From: Artemia franciscana
Lineage: Eukaryota > Arthropoda > Branchiopoda > Anostraca > Artemiidae
Reading direction: 5' to 3'
Assembly (NCBI RefSeq): GCF_032884065.1
Contig: NC_088864.1
Span: 21,876,994-21,940,993, forward strand
DNA length: 64,000 bases
In this document: positions 24,837-37,060 of the stretch, in pieces
How the letters are laid out: each line of letters starts with the position of its first letter
How positions within the stretch are numbered: the first letter of the stretch is position 1
The notes under the pieces: generated by a model
What the model was told of the DNA's origin: nothing
Databases searched by the model: none
What the model saw: only the letters and a program-made list of their open reading frames with translations
Translations under genes and position numbers: made by a program

Positions 24837-26422
24837 CTATAAAGACACAAATAATTACATTGTATACTATTCTTCTTATCATCCTGAAGTGCCCTACTAA
24901 GACAATATTTTTTTATTATTTGTTTTCTCATATTATAAATGACAAAGATTTAGTGTACTTTGCTAAATTTGGAATTGGGCCCCAAACAAACAAAATCAAT
25001 ATTTTTTTTTTTTAATGTTAGTCTTTGTATATACTAAGAAGCAAATTATTACAAATTATCTTCAATTATCTTTTACAAAAAGTATCCTTCCCTTAAACAC
25101 AACAGATTTTCAGAAAATTTCGTGTTTGAAAATTTGATTGTCTTAGAACAAATAAAGTTCAATGAAAGTGCTTAGTAAGAGCTGTCTTAAATCGACACAG
25201 AAGACAAAAGATACTCATCAATAAAGAACCACACATCAAAACCATAGCTTATGCAGATGCGCCATTCCTTAAAAAGATTCCCACTCTGAATAGTTGAATA
25301 TATACGTGATACATAGTATTGAACTAGTTTGCCCCCCACCCCGACACACACACAAAATTCCAACATTAACAACATAACCCAGTATGGTACCAAAAAGGAA
25401 ACAAAATAAAATACATTTAACTAGGCTAACAACAAATAGTGGACTTAAAATAATCTAAGCTTTATTAATTCTTGTTACAGTATTACAAAGAAAAGGACCC
25501 CTACAAAAAAAAAACTCATTTTACTTTATTTTTAACCATCTTTTTATTAGTGCCAATTTTTTGAACTTTAAGGTAGTTTAATAAAATTCAGATAAACTAG
25601 ATGGTTGGCTTTTTCTAGCCAATAAGCCAATACCAAAACTTTTAAAAAACAAATTTTTGGTTACAATATATCCAGCATCAAGATCTGTTGTTTTGTACTG
25701 ATTCTAAATATGCAAAATCAATTGATTTTAAAAAATTGCATGTCAAAAACTATTAGTATAATTGCTACCAAATTTATTTATTATTGTTTGGAATATTTTG
25801 CACACTTGAGCCTGTATATTCCTGGTGAACGACTCCCAGCTTTAATATGCATCAAAGAGTATAGGAAGCTGTGAAGAGACATAAGTTGAATTTGCCCATG
25901 AAAAAAAAAAGAAGAAAAAAAAAATTATCCAGTAAGTCATAAAGCCAATATTCACCTATGTAAAAACACTAGTTATATTTATTTGTTTAACATTTACTTT
26001 AAATTGGCAGAAGAAAACTGACTTCTGTGAATATGACACTATAGGAATATTTGAGTTCATTATTAAACTAGCCTAAGCTTAGCGGACTAGCATAGTCCTA
26101 ACTAGTTTATAATCACAAAAAACGTCCATAGATCTGGTCTTGTGCCCTTAATTCTAATCAAATTTTAATAGACCTAAGCCTAAGGTACACTCAACCTAAG
26201 TTTGTACACTCAACCTACTGTTTCTAGTTTTGCAAAGATCTTCTTCCATTAAGCCAGCTATTTTCATTGACGTATCTCTTAAAAATACATCCCCAATTTT
26301 TTTAATACATACCTAAAAGATTAAGTACTAAAACAAACCTTTAAGTCATACGTAGGAAAAAATTATGTAATTAAATAATTCTATGTAAATTATTAATCAA
26401 AATGAAAAAAAAATTTGCATAC

Positions 26423-26596
26423 CTTCTTTCTGAAGATGGGCTTAGTTTGTCCACCAAACCCAGACTGTTTCCTGTCATAACGACGACGGCCTTGAGCAAC
26501 CTTGCGATCCTTGGATTTTTTGTACTGGGTTACTTTGTGATTCTTGTGTGTCTTGCATTTTTTGCAATAGGTACGACGTGCTTTAGGGATGTTGAC
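26423..26596 (-). CDS. RPL36A: RPL36A exon 2 (ribosomal protein eL42)
   Basis: These 174 bases (58 codons, phase 0) encode residues 2-59: [20 protein letters not shown], then [20 protein letters not shown], then [18 protein letters not shown]. The protein is eL42, a zinc-ribbon protein of the 60S subunit that lies near the tRNA exit site. C12/C15 are the first zinc Cys pair, and GGQTKP (residues 49-54) is the conserved E-site segment; its Pro matches the residue whose change gives cycloheximide resistance in yeast. The acceptor ttcttctag comes directly before GTC and the donor AAG|gtatgc follows. The start Met must come from an exon ending ATG|gt, a layout known from other ribosomal protein genes. 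No disabling change is present, so this is the active-type, intron-containing gene and not a retrocopy. Confidence 0.96.
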
Positions 26597-27825
26597 CTAG
26601 AAGAAAAGTTGGTTTAAATTTTGGCTTGTTAACCCTATTTAAGCCTTGTCTAACATCTAAAGTATTTCGAAAAATGTAATATTTGTGTTTATTTTTTATA
26701 TAGTTAAAAATTTGGCCTCAGTGGTAAAAAAAAAGAAAATAATACCTGAAATTACTTCTATTATATTGATATTTGAATTGTAAAGATGTTCCCAATAACT
26801 GAAAACCAATATCAAAATATGATATATTTTATACAACATCATGTTCCTTGATCTGTAACACTAGATATATTTTGCTGCTGACAAACTTGTGCCCTCACCC
26901 CAACTCCAATAAGGTAAAAATTTGATACAGTAAACGTTCTAAATAGTAGAAAAACTCTTATTATAAAACATTTAAACAAAGGCTAAGATTTTAAATTAAT
27001 TCCCTTCTTGTATCTTCTGAAATGGATTTATAACTGTCCATAACTTCCTACCAATCCCTAATCTTAAGCTCCACAAACATAACACAATGTTAAAGCTCAT
27101 GGACACAAATTCATCAAAGTCATCACAAAAATGTGGTTGTCTTGGAGCAACTGGGCCAAAGATTTTACCATTTGTTGCAAGAGTTGGCTGTAATCCAGTA
27201 AAGAGCAAATTACAGTCCATAGTAGCCAAAACTTTAAAAACAAGTTTTCAATAGTGTCAAGTGAATATTTTTTTCCAATTGACACTATTAAAGAAATGGA
27301 CAATAACAAGCAATAATTGAAGTTTAAAACAAACAACATTATTCATTAATCATATTATTCTATTTCTGATAATTTTGCAGTTTTTAACATTACCCAGGAT
27401 GAAAGGAAATATATCACTTGATCCCTTTTTATGCTCTTTCATAATTCAATATTCACTTCTGGGAGAAATCACATTTTCCGACCTTAAATGGCTAAGAGAG
27501 CTCAAAACAGCCCATATTAGACAATTTTTAAATACATTGTTTTTTTAAACTGGTAGTAAGACAAATTGCCATTTGCAGCTGATTCAGGAGAGGCAATTAT
27601 TATTGTCATTAGTGTTAATTGTAAAATCTTATTTTGAAAACTTTTGAGGGGTTTTAGGCTCTTGATAAAAAAAATTCATGCAGCATTTGTTTTCAAAGTA
27701 ACATTTTACTAGAGTAAGGTAAATAATAATTACCATTTCTGAATAAGCTACAAATGGTGATTTATTTTATCAGACATTTTTTTAAACAGGTTTTAAGCAT
27801 GTAGTTACTGATACATGTTAAAATT

Positions 27826-27897
27826 GGGGTGGTCCAGGATTCAAACCTGAGATCTCTCATACCCTAAGCAAGAATCATACCCATAGACCAGCAAGCC
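27826..27897 (-). pseudogene. tRNA-Pro(AGG)-like pseudogene
   Basis: Seventy-two minus-strand bases align end to end with eukaryotic tRNA-Pro: GGCTTGCTGGTCTATGGGTA for the 5' stem and D arm, a TTAGGGT anticodon loop (AGG), and GGTTTGAATCC for the B box/T arm. Most differences from the canonical gene are CG changed to TG or CA. The acceptor stem keeps only four of seven pairs (positions 3-70, 5-68 and 7-66 fail), so it is probably not functional. It may be a lone pseudogene or the head of a tRNA-derived SINE; no SINE body is evident. Confidence 0.7.
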
Positions 27898-27965
27898 ACA
27901 CTTAAGAAGAACAATCATTTGTTTTATTGTCAAACAAAATTCTTCTTAACTATCTTGTTTGTTTG

Positions 27966-28165
27966 CTCCCCCTCCCCAGATGGTTGAATTGGGGGAGACT
28001 ATTTCTTATTTAATCTGGTATGGTCCCTGATATGGCAGCCAACTTTCATCATCCTAGCTTATCTGGAAGTGCCTGAACTAGCAAAATCTGGACTGACAGA
28101 CAGACAGACCAATGGACAGAAACTGAGATCACTATATGTCCCTTCATAAATACCAAGTGCAATAA
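27966..28165 (+). repeat. Dispersed repeat R2, copy b (CpG lost)
   Basis: Colinear with 24,360-24,545. Where copy a has CG, this copy has TG or CA at four aligned places (cccga/ccaga, atcggg/ttgggg, tccggt/tatggt, atcgtc/atcatc). Confidence 0.7.
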
Positions 28166-30664
28166 AAAATACAAATTAAAGTCCACAGGAAAACACAAAA
28201 AATTCAACCTTAAAACTAAAACAGGAAATAAAATAATAAGACCCTTTCCAAGTAACAAAAATATTACAGTAACTGAAGGGTGACTGAACAAAAATATGAC
28301 AGTGAATGGCATTTCAGGCTTTCATTTTATGCAAAGCTTTTTTTTAAAAACTAATCACTTACCAGGTATGGTATTACCAGAGATCTTCTACTTAGCAACA
28401 ACTTTTTTTCCAAACCAAGAAACCACCCCCAGATTCAACTGCTTTTCAATTAGAGCTTGGAGTTTCATTTTTTGTCACAATACTACTTGCTTCAGACAAG
28501 TCCTAGGTGAAGGAAATTGCCAGCAACATCAGCTTAAGCAAGCCAATCAACTTTGCAAATTGGCTGTGACAGCACCTGTTGTAGTTGCTGCTGCCAAAAC
28601 AACATTTAGCAAGCTCAAGTTTGATAAGAATCTGCTGAGAACTGCCATGGTTGATTTTGACAAGATTCCTGATATTGTTGGCAAATGAGAAAGACCTCAT
28701 AGATGCCATTGACTTAAGCAAGATTGTCTGGTGATGGTCCACTTTGAAGAGCAGGTGAATACAAACATAGGTATCTATAGTTGTTGCATGATGTATTCTA
28801 TGTTAGCTTATTTGGTGTCTCTTTAGATAAGTATAATTGATAAAAGATTAATTGTAATAAATTTTCATGACTCATATAATATGTGAGCTAGGAGCTGTTT
28901 AAACAATGGGAATCTCCCCCTGGCCTTGGTCCTTCAAAGCCACCCTTGAGTACACACTTAAGAATTTGGATCTATAGGTACAGGGTTGAAACAACTGAGA
29001 TACTTGGAAGATATATAGGATAAGTATAAATTGAGCTGTATATTTACATATTAGGGGGTGGAGGGTTAAGTATATAAGGACTGCATGCAAAATGTAAACT
29101 AACCAAAATACCAACTAAATATTTATTAAAATAGAGATACAATGTAGTTTTCCACTGACCCAGAGCTAATTGTCTCTATGTACAAACAGCAATAAACTGG
29201 TTATTGTCTGATTTTATAGATCCAAATTCTAAACTGTGTGCTGGCTAACAGATAACTACCAGAGATTGAGAAATATGATAACTATCATATAACAAACATT
29301 ATATATCATATAACATTAAACAGATAACTATTAGGTTGAGAAATTTTGTTTGCTATTTTGTTTGCCCTTTTATTAGTTGAGTCTCTTTTGTGTCTCTTCT
29401 GATATGTTCTTATATATTTTCTTATATTTATATGTTTGTGCTCTGTCTTTTTCATTTTGTATGATTGATGGGTTTTCAAATAAATAAATAAATATGACTT
29501 TGTGGACATAATAAAAAAATGACAAGAACTAACAAGTTCATTGTAAATGGGGCTTAGATAAGTTTCTCTAGTATCTCTATGGAGGACAAACTTTTGGTAA
29601 ATGTATTTTTTAATTTCAACTGCATAATACCTTAACAGAGTAAATAATGGAGATGTTATCAAACAAAATGGAATGGAGTGGGTATCATAGACATGTTGAG
29701 GCAGGTAAATATTGAGCAGTTTATATTATTGACCTATAAATAAAGTGAAAAACCACTTGATGCTTTTTATGCTCTTTCTAAATATAATAATTGCTGTTGG
29801 TGTAAATTCATTCTCACTCCATCTGTAGGGTGTATATTTGCACATTAAATGGCTGGGCATAAATTTCATGACCAGTGTAATGAGTGTTAAATTTGGTTTC
29901 AGGATGCAATTCTTAGTATCAAAGTAAGTTTGAACTTTACCCTTAGCCTCTTAACTAACAATTATACACCCCAAATTGGTATATAAAGGATATTCAAAAA
30001 GTGATTTGTAGATGAATAATATGAACTGCTCAGTATTTAGCCTACCTTGTGCAAAGGTGGAATCAGAAGTCTCAGGTCTTTAATGTAGCCCAATGATTAA
30101 GGACCTATGCTCAGATAACCTCTCCCCCAATTGTTGGTGACTTCTCACAATACAGAAACAGCTCCAAGAACATGGAATTCTATAAACACCACTACCCAGA
30201 ATAGGGCTGGTTTTTTACTTACCATAGTTGACCAACATTTGTATCTTGTGTTTCCTAAATTGAGTGACAAGCTGAGAAGATTTTTAAGAAAACATAACCT
30301 TAATGTAACTTTTAAAAGTCTCAACCAAAATATTTGCATAGTTCTTTTCTATTTTAACTGGCTATTATTATCCTCATTCTCTCTTCTTTGTATTTTTTTT
30401 TTTTTTTGTTTTGTCATAATTAGCCAGCATGTTCTTAAAAATTATTTGTGGCACTAAGGGCTCAAAAAATTACAATGGAAACAATTAATACATTTGGAAA
30501 GAGCACAAAAACACTTTTTCTAATTTCAGGATGCCTAGTCTACATCTAGAATTTCATTTTCAGATATCAAATATATGGCTAATTTGGAGATAAAATTCAT
30601 TTGTAATGCAAATGAATGTTATATTTAGCTTCAGGATACAATTCTGGGTATATGTACATAAAAT

Positions 30665-31135
30665 AGGGGAATTCTTATTACCCAAACAATTGTTTAGTGT
30701 CATGAAACTATTGTTAGTAGATGCATTTTGACTTTTGGAACATCTTTTCTCTCTTGCAAAACTACTGTAAACTCACTGTTATGGAGTTATTTTATATTTG
30801 CACATAAGGGGGGTGTGGGTGGTTGTAAAGCATAGCATATATTAAATACAGCAACAGTTAGTTTACATATTTAATATATGCTCTGCTCTATCCCCACCCC
30901 CCTGATGTGCAAATATACAGCCCAAATTTGCTTCTAAACTATTACAGATTCACAATTTCAACAAAAATAGAAATGATTACAATTCTATGTGTAAATACAG
31001 GATTTTTGGGATAGAATAACTCCATAACAGTGAGTTTACAGTAGTTTTGCAAGAGAGAAAAGATGTTCAAAAAGTCAAATTGCATCTATTAACAAGTTTC
31101 ATGACCCAAAACAATTGTTCAGGTAATAGGAACAT
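30665..31135. repeat. Nested inverted repeat (foldback)
   Basis: The outer arms, about 30,669-30,790 and 31,010-31,130, are reverse complements with few mismatches (actccataacagtgagttta on the right mirrors taaactcactgttatggagt on the left). Nested inside, about 30,793-30,845 mirrors about 30,868-30,917 (tatatttgcacat against atgtgcaaatata, with a G-rich run facing a C-rich run). It could be a MITE-like foldback element. No coding capacity. Confidence 0.75.
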
Positions 31136-31533
31136 TGACCAAATTGTTTTCTTAGTCTGGCTGGGATCAAAGGCTTATAATAGCCTACTGATTAGCTATT
31201 TTAAAGATTTGTAGATATATACACTGTCAAATTAGCCATATGGAGGTATCCCTTTTTTCAAAGCTAAGAGTGTTGGAAAATTAAGTTTAGGGTACAATAG
31301 AGGAACTTTAAGATATACCAATTTAACATCTATACCCTTTCTTCGTCCACCCACTTTCCCAATAAAAAGGAAGATTTTACTTCTTTTCACGTTGCTGTAA
31401 CCAAGGCCCAGGCCCTAATAATGGTAGACCGCTTTAGCAAACTTATTTAATAGCAAGTATGATGAAGTCTTCGTGTTAAACCAAAAGTGAGATAGGATCA
31501 AGTAGGATAAACGATGTAAAAAAAAATTCCTAC

Positions 31534-31578
31534 CATTTTTAGATTTTTATTTTATGCCCCTTCTTCGATGATTGAAAG
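31534..31578 (-). promoter_or_regulatory. RPL36A: Candidate RPL36A exon 1 with 5'-TOP start and ATG
   Basis: On the minus strand an ATG at 31,536-31,534 is directly followed by gtagga, a usable donor in the required phase. Forty-two bases upstream is CTTTC, which would fit the pyrimidine start of a ribosomal-protein (TOP) mRNA. The CpG-free tract stops about 190 bp downstream, as expected just inside a methylated gene body. Other ATG|gt sites exist at about 30,222 (ATG|gtaagt, the stronger donor), 27,733 and 27,178, all inside the CpG-free tract. The choice is therefore inference. Confidence 0.35.
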
Positions 31579-32270
31579 ACGGGATTCTTCTTTTAAAATA
31601 TTATAACATTGTTTTTAGATTAAAAATACGGAATATGAGCCAAATGGCGAAAAAAAAAGATTATTCACCATAGATAAAAAACATATGATGCATACAATTT
31701 TTTATATATTAGTGACTAAGTACAGAAATAAGATACGATATGCAATGAATTCTAAATCAATCAGGCTCAAAGTTCAAAGAGTTTGAGACTTGGTCTAAGA
31801 CTAGATCCGAAGCGCGAACGTTGTCCAAGTCAAATAATGGCTGAATTGATTAAAAAAAAAGTAAATAAGGCAACATCTGCAAGAGATGTTTTGAAAGTGA
31901 AGTAATGTATAGAGAGTTTGTATTAGATACACATATTTGGCCATTTGAAGGATAATATCCAGTCAGCACCAGATTTAGCGAAAACACAGACGCTGATATT
32001 TAAAATCAATATGCAGTCAAAATTTTTGGTAGGTGATATTGATAAATCAGTCACAAAAGCTGTTTCTCAGTGTTCTTAAAGTTTTCATCAATAAAAGAGC
32101 AATATATTTTTGAATTTGATCACTTACGGCTAATTCGATAGAAGCAATATTTGTGCGATATGGACCCTATAATATGTGGCTAAGTGTAACAAAGCCAATT
32201 CTACTGGGAGGTCGAGTTCAGTTACTTTTTGGTTAGCTCTTACAAACTGAAGATTGAAATTCCGCAATAC
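31579..32270. other. Putative upstream region of RPL36A
   Basis: CpG-containing, AT-rich DNA with no recognised gene. If exon 1 is right, the promoter lies at its left edge, and MH5 inserted about 0.7 kb upstream of the start site. Confidence 0.4.
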
Positions 32271-33860
32271 TCAAACAGTTCGTGGTAACGAACTGTAGTA
32301 AGGAGCGACCCGGCTCAATAGTAATCAAAACTCTAAAAAATGAAATTTTGATACCAATAGCTACATCAAAAGAATCGCATTTTAATGCTGATTTTAAATA
32401 TATAAGTTTCATTAAGTTTAGTCTTAACCATCAAAAGTTACGAGCCTGAGAAAATTTGCGTTATTTTAGAAAATAGGGGGAAACACCCCCTAAAAGTCAT
32501 AGAATCTTAACGAAAATCACACCATCAGATTCAGCGTATCAGAGAACCCTACTGTAGAAGTTTCAAGCTCCTATCTACAAAAATGTGGAATTTTGTATTT
32601 TTTGCCAGAAGGCAGATCACGGATGCGTGTTTATTTGTTTGTTTTTTTTTTTGTTTTTTTTTTTCTTTTTCCCAGGGGTGATCGTATTGACCCAGTTGTC
32701 CTAGAATGTTGCAAGAGGGCTCATTCTAACGAAAATGAAAAGTTCTAGTGCCCTTTTTAACTGACCAAAAAAATTGGAGGGCACCTAGGCCCCCTCCCAC
32801 GCTAGTTATTTTCCCAAAGTCAACGGATTAAAATTCTGAGATAGCCATCTTATTCAGCGTATTCAGCGTAAAAACCTTATAACTGTGTCTTTGGGGACGA
32901 AATACTCCCCCACAGTCCCCGTGGGAGGGGCTACAAGTTACAAACTTTGACCAGTGCTTACATATAGTAATGGTTATTGGGAAGTGTGCAGGCGTTTTCA
33001 GTAGGTTTTTGGTTGGGGGAGGGGTTGAGAATAGGGGGATAGGCTGGTGGAGCTTTCCATCGAGGAATTTGTCATGGCAGAAGAAAATTTCCATGAAGGG
33101 AGCGGAGGATTTACTAGCATTATTTAAAAAAAAAAACAATGTAAAAAGAAATATGAAAAAAAAATTCAGCTGGAAGTAAATAGCAGCATTAAAACTTAAA
33201 ACGAACAGAAATTATTACCCATATGAGGGGCTCACCTCCTCCTAATACCCCGCTCTTTACGCTAAAGTATTTTTAGTAATTTCAACTATTTATTTTACGG
33301 CTTTGGTGATTCAGGGGTCATCCTTAATGAATTGGGACAAAATTTAAGCTTTAGTGTAAAGAGCGAGGTACTGACGAGGGGGGAACCCCTCAAATATGTA
33401 ATAAAAACATGAGAATACAAAACTTCTTTACGTAAGCTAATTTATAAGTTACGTATATCTTTTACTAAAAAAAGATTCGTAAAAAATTAAAAGTTCTAGT
33501 TGCCTTTATCTTAATTAACCAAAAAATCGGAGGGCAACTAGGCTTCCTCCCCCGCTCTTTTTTCTCAAAATCATTCGATCAAAATTATGAGAAAGCCATT
33601 TAGCAAAAAAAAAAAATGCAAATTTCGTTTTAATTATTCCTCTGCGGAGAGCCAAAATCAAAACATGCATTGATTGAAAAACGTTCAGAAACTAAATAAA
33701 AAAAACAAGTTTTTTTAACTGAAAGTAAGGAGCAAAATTAAAACTTAAAACGAACAGAAATTACTTCGTATATGAAAGGGGCTGCTTCCTTACCAACACC
33801 CCGCTCTTTACGCTAAAGTTTTTTACTGTTTTAAAAAGAAGAGTTGAGAGAAAGAGTCAA
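32271..33860 (+). mobile_element. MH element copy 5, tail cut in the loop
   Basis: Head TCAAACAG at 32,271, open head frame at 32,273-32,449 (59 codons), head body with an expanded T-rich run near 32,640, module about 33,170-33,715, left arm of the tail foldback about 33,700-33,830. The copy stops at about 33,860 in the foldback loop, so the right arm is missing. Confidence 0.8.
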
Positions 33861-36588
33861 TTATATCTCTTTATGTACAGCTGCTCTAATTGCAGGCCAA
33901 AAAAAGGAATAAAGCTTTTAGAAGAGATAGAGAAAAAATTTCCTGAAGTAAAATAGAAACTTGGAGTAGACATAGGTATGATTGATTCAAAACGGAAATA
34001 ACGATAGACTAGGTAGCCTAGTGCCAAACTTGTTCCCCCATAAAACACTAAGCCCCTTCTCATTCTTTGTAAACAGTGTAAAAAGTGAAAAAATCTGCAA
34101 AAAACTGAACAGAACTCAGTAAGTTTAGTTTTCTTCTCAGGTTTGGACTCCGATTCAATCATTATAACAAAAAAGTATTATCAAAAACAAAAGAGCTTGA
34201 CTCTGTCACTGTTGGTTTGGGTCATGGCAAAGTTCTACATCCCACTAGAAATTTATGGGTCCTTATTAGTTGAAATGCTACATAAAGTGACGCGATTGTT
34301 ACTAACTTCTAAAAGATATGAAGGACAACAGTGTCTCTTTTTATTTTCGTTTCTTTTTTATGGTGTTTAAGTTTCCAAAGCTCGTACTTGTGTTATGTAC
34401 AAAAAATGTTGATCTTTTTTTGTCTGCAAAGCGTGTCTCAAAAACTCTGCAACTAGGCTTGAAGGTGCTCACTCTTAAATACCAGGTTATTCCCTATGGA
34501 GTAGCCTGAATAGTGACCAGTGACAACGAGAAGCGTCAGTATACACAATATATTAACACAAAGTAGAGAATATGAGCCTTTCTACTCTTGTACTTGCTTG
34601 TGTTTGGGTTGAGAATGCAGCTATTAGAATAGAACTATAGTAAAATTTGTATTGGAAGAAAGTCTTTGAACATTTTCACTCCCTATAAGCGTCCTTATGC
34701 CCCGGTCAAACTGATTCTTACTTAGAGGTGTTAGGTTTAATATAGCTGAAACTTTCCTTAATTGGCATACGGAGATTTCAATATGTCTGTGGTTGGTTGG
34801 TCTAATAGGGTTTGCCGTTTCATTGTTAACGCAACCCATGTGCAATAATCCACTCCCTTACCGATAACCTCCTCACCATATTCATTGACTGGCTCGCTAG
34901 ATTTAGACATTCACAAACACCTTCACTACTGAACCTTCTGATGACTCCGAAAAGGTATAATAGTAAAATAACAAACTGAATAACATAGTAAAAAAAATTT
35001 CATCAATTACAAACTGATTTGTAAAGATTAGGCAAAATATATTGGGAAGTGCAAATAACTAAGGACAGAGATTTTGAAACCAATTGTAACCCATTCGAAT
35101 TCAACAGTGCTTGCCCTGGAAAAAAGAGACACCAGCAGAAATTAGTAAGAAAAATGAAGGACAATCCCTTACTTCTCTAATAGTGTAAATAAGGCAAGAA
35201 AGAAAAAAGAAATTGGGGCTTTGTTTGAGTATTTCAAATGTGAGTGTCAGAATCACTATTATACATTCACAAAGTACCACAATATGTTACACGACAAACC
35301 CGAAAAATTATTCATCATTATGAAGAAGCAATAATCTCTGATTCTAAAGCAAGAATTTGACTAATAACTGATTACTTGGTGTTTTAACAAATAACATTAT
35401 CGTTAGTTGACAATATTAAAGTAATCTGTTTAGTTATCTGTATTGTTTAGTTTTCAATAAAGCAGAATTGTCAATTTAGTATTGAGGGATTTTGAAAAGT
35501 AGCCCCTTAATCCAATTTGTTGTAATTTCTGTCCAGTAAATATTTGGCTCTAATATAAATTTTAATCGTTTTTGTCTAGTTTTAATGGTAATTTTTGTTT
35601 GTCTTAGGTTATAACAGTCTATTTATTAATATTTTTTGTCCGTTTTAGTTTTCGTTAATTCATTTACCCATGAGGTTCAAGGTGTCATTATTGGATAAAT
35701 ATGATTATGATATTGTCATAGGAAATTTGATTTGTTGTTTAAGTGATTTCATAGATACATATTTACTTGAAATGATAAGAATACCTCGTCTATATTAGTT
35801 TGGATATTGCCTAGTGGAACACATTTTCTAAATTTATCACTTTCATGGTATGATTACACAATGTCTAAAACCACTCTTAATAGAAAAATCGCGAATAGAT
35901 TCAACCTATACAAAAAGCCTAGCAACGTGGATTTCAGATTCTGTTCAAAAATTTTCTTTTTCATATTTCCAGTGACAATTGATTTAAATATGTGTACTTG
36001 TTACGTCTGTTTTGAATTAATATTTGGGATATGAAATTTTGCTGAATCTACATAGAAAAGCGTGTGATCTTCTGTGTACTGATAACCCCCACCGTCGACA
36101 ACGACACAAGCGGATATATTTTCAGTCCCGTAGTTTTATTTCTGGAGGGAAACTAAAAATCCCTCTTTTCTGGTAGTTTTTCCACATTGGCTTCGAAAAG
36201 CAGAGCAGCACTGCCTATGCTGTTTGTTTCGAAAACTGTGAGGCAAATCATTCGAATTTTTTTGGCGTGGAAATGGATGAAGTCTATTCTGTTTTACAAG
36301 CCAAAGTTGATCTTGGAATAGTAATGAGAACTTTAATTTTAGTCTAGAAAAAAAATATTTGTAACAGTGATGAATCAATATTGAAGACATTTCCGGTGCT
36401 TAGGAATTTAGGTCGTCAGCGTAGTATCATAGGTCTATGTAGCTATTTGTTTAAATTCTGAACACTCTTGTGGGAGGGGTGAACTGGAACTGGAAAAATG
36501 ACCTCATTTTCCAATTAAAAGTCTCAAATACAGAGAAATAGACGATCTAATAAAAACTAGGCTAAATTTGCTGATAATTCCAATACTT
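33861..36588. other. Stretch without recognised features
   Basis: No family-level match in frames at 33,857-34,162, 34,143-34,509 or 36,136-36,390. AT-rich, with CpG present. Confidence 0.5.
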
Positions 36589-36906
36589 ACAAAGGTAAAG
36601 GTAAAGGATACAGCATTAGACTTTACAGTCCCTACCGGCGGTGCTGATCTCCGTTTCTTGGCCCTTCAGCCAGGAAGTGCAATGGGGGGTTGGGGGCCAG
36701 CCATCCTGTGCTTTTGCACACCCTTCCTGTTTACCTTCCCCAGATTTCTCCAGGTACCCATTTAGAGCTGGGTTGACTCTGGCTAAGCTTACAGAGTCAC
36801 GCCACTGACCCCCGTCCCAACTGCAGAATTGGATACACTGGGATTCGAACCCGCGTCCTCTCAGACAAAGGATCCCCAATCCAGCACACCAACCAACTCG
36901 GCCAGG
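36589..36906 (-). mobile_element. tRNA-derived SINE
   Basis: Read on the minus strand it opens with an RNA polymerase III promoter: A box TGGCCGAGTTGGTTGG (36,890-36,905) and B box GGTTCGAATCC (36,841-36,851) with tRNA-like spacing, closest in feel to Ser/Leu tRNAs. A body of about 230 bp follows, with a conserved-looking central segment (gctctaaatgggtacctgg). It ends in a short tandem tail of tttacc units (36,589-36,606). No target-site duplication was evident. It contains many CpGs and looks fairly young. Confidence 0.8.
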
Positions 36907-37006
36907 AAAACACTTGGTGAAAAACACTTGGACAAGGTGAAAACACTAGGCTAGGCTACTCATGCCTTGTTATCCTCTTCCAAATATAATAATCATTTCA
37001 GTTGCA

Positions 37007-37018
37007 TATCTATATATA

Positions 37019-37059
<41 letters not shown>

Positions 37060-37060
37060 C
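37007..37060. repeat. (TA)n microsatellite
   Basis: About 50 bases of TA with two interruptions. Confidence 0.9.

Larger units (their letters stand above)
26597..31533 (-). other. Proposed RPL36A intron 1, largely CpG-free
   Basis: About 4.9 kb if the exon 1 candidate is right. It contains the tRNA-Pro-like pseudogene, repeat R2 copy b and the foldback at 30.7-31.1 kb. A plus-strand frame at about 28,500-28,690 reads LAVTAPVVVAAAKTTFSKLK and more, which looks protein-like but matches nothing I know. Related motifs built on tatatttgcacat plus a G-rich run occur near 29,040, 29,830 and 30,795. Confidence 0.5.

Noticed and set aside
26402-26617. Plus-strand 71-codon frame [13 protein letters not shown]
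   Set aside because: It is the antisense of RPL36A exon 2.
26996-27339. Minus-strand frames with TGLQPTLATNGKIFGPVAPR
   Set aside because: Somewhat protein-like, but inside the proposed intron 1, with no family match and no matching splice phase.
28296-28690. 130-codon plus-strand frame with AVTAPVVVAAAKTTFSKL
   Set aside because: Antisense to RPL36A, in CpG-free intron DNA, with no recognised homology and a frame break right after IPDIVGK; kept only as a note in the intron entry.
36568-36765. Possible WASHC3 first exon ending LTK|gtaaag at about 36,597
   Set aside because: Donor-like gtaaag lies in the SINE tail repeat, and the upstream peptide does not match the WASHC3 N-terminus.
36841-36906. 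Functional tRNA gene at the A/B-box pair
   Set aside because: The stems do not close into a cloverleaf and a SINE body with a tandem tail follows, so it is a SINE head.
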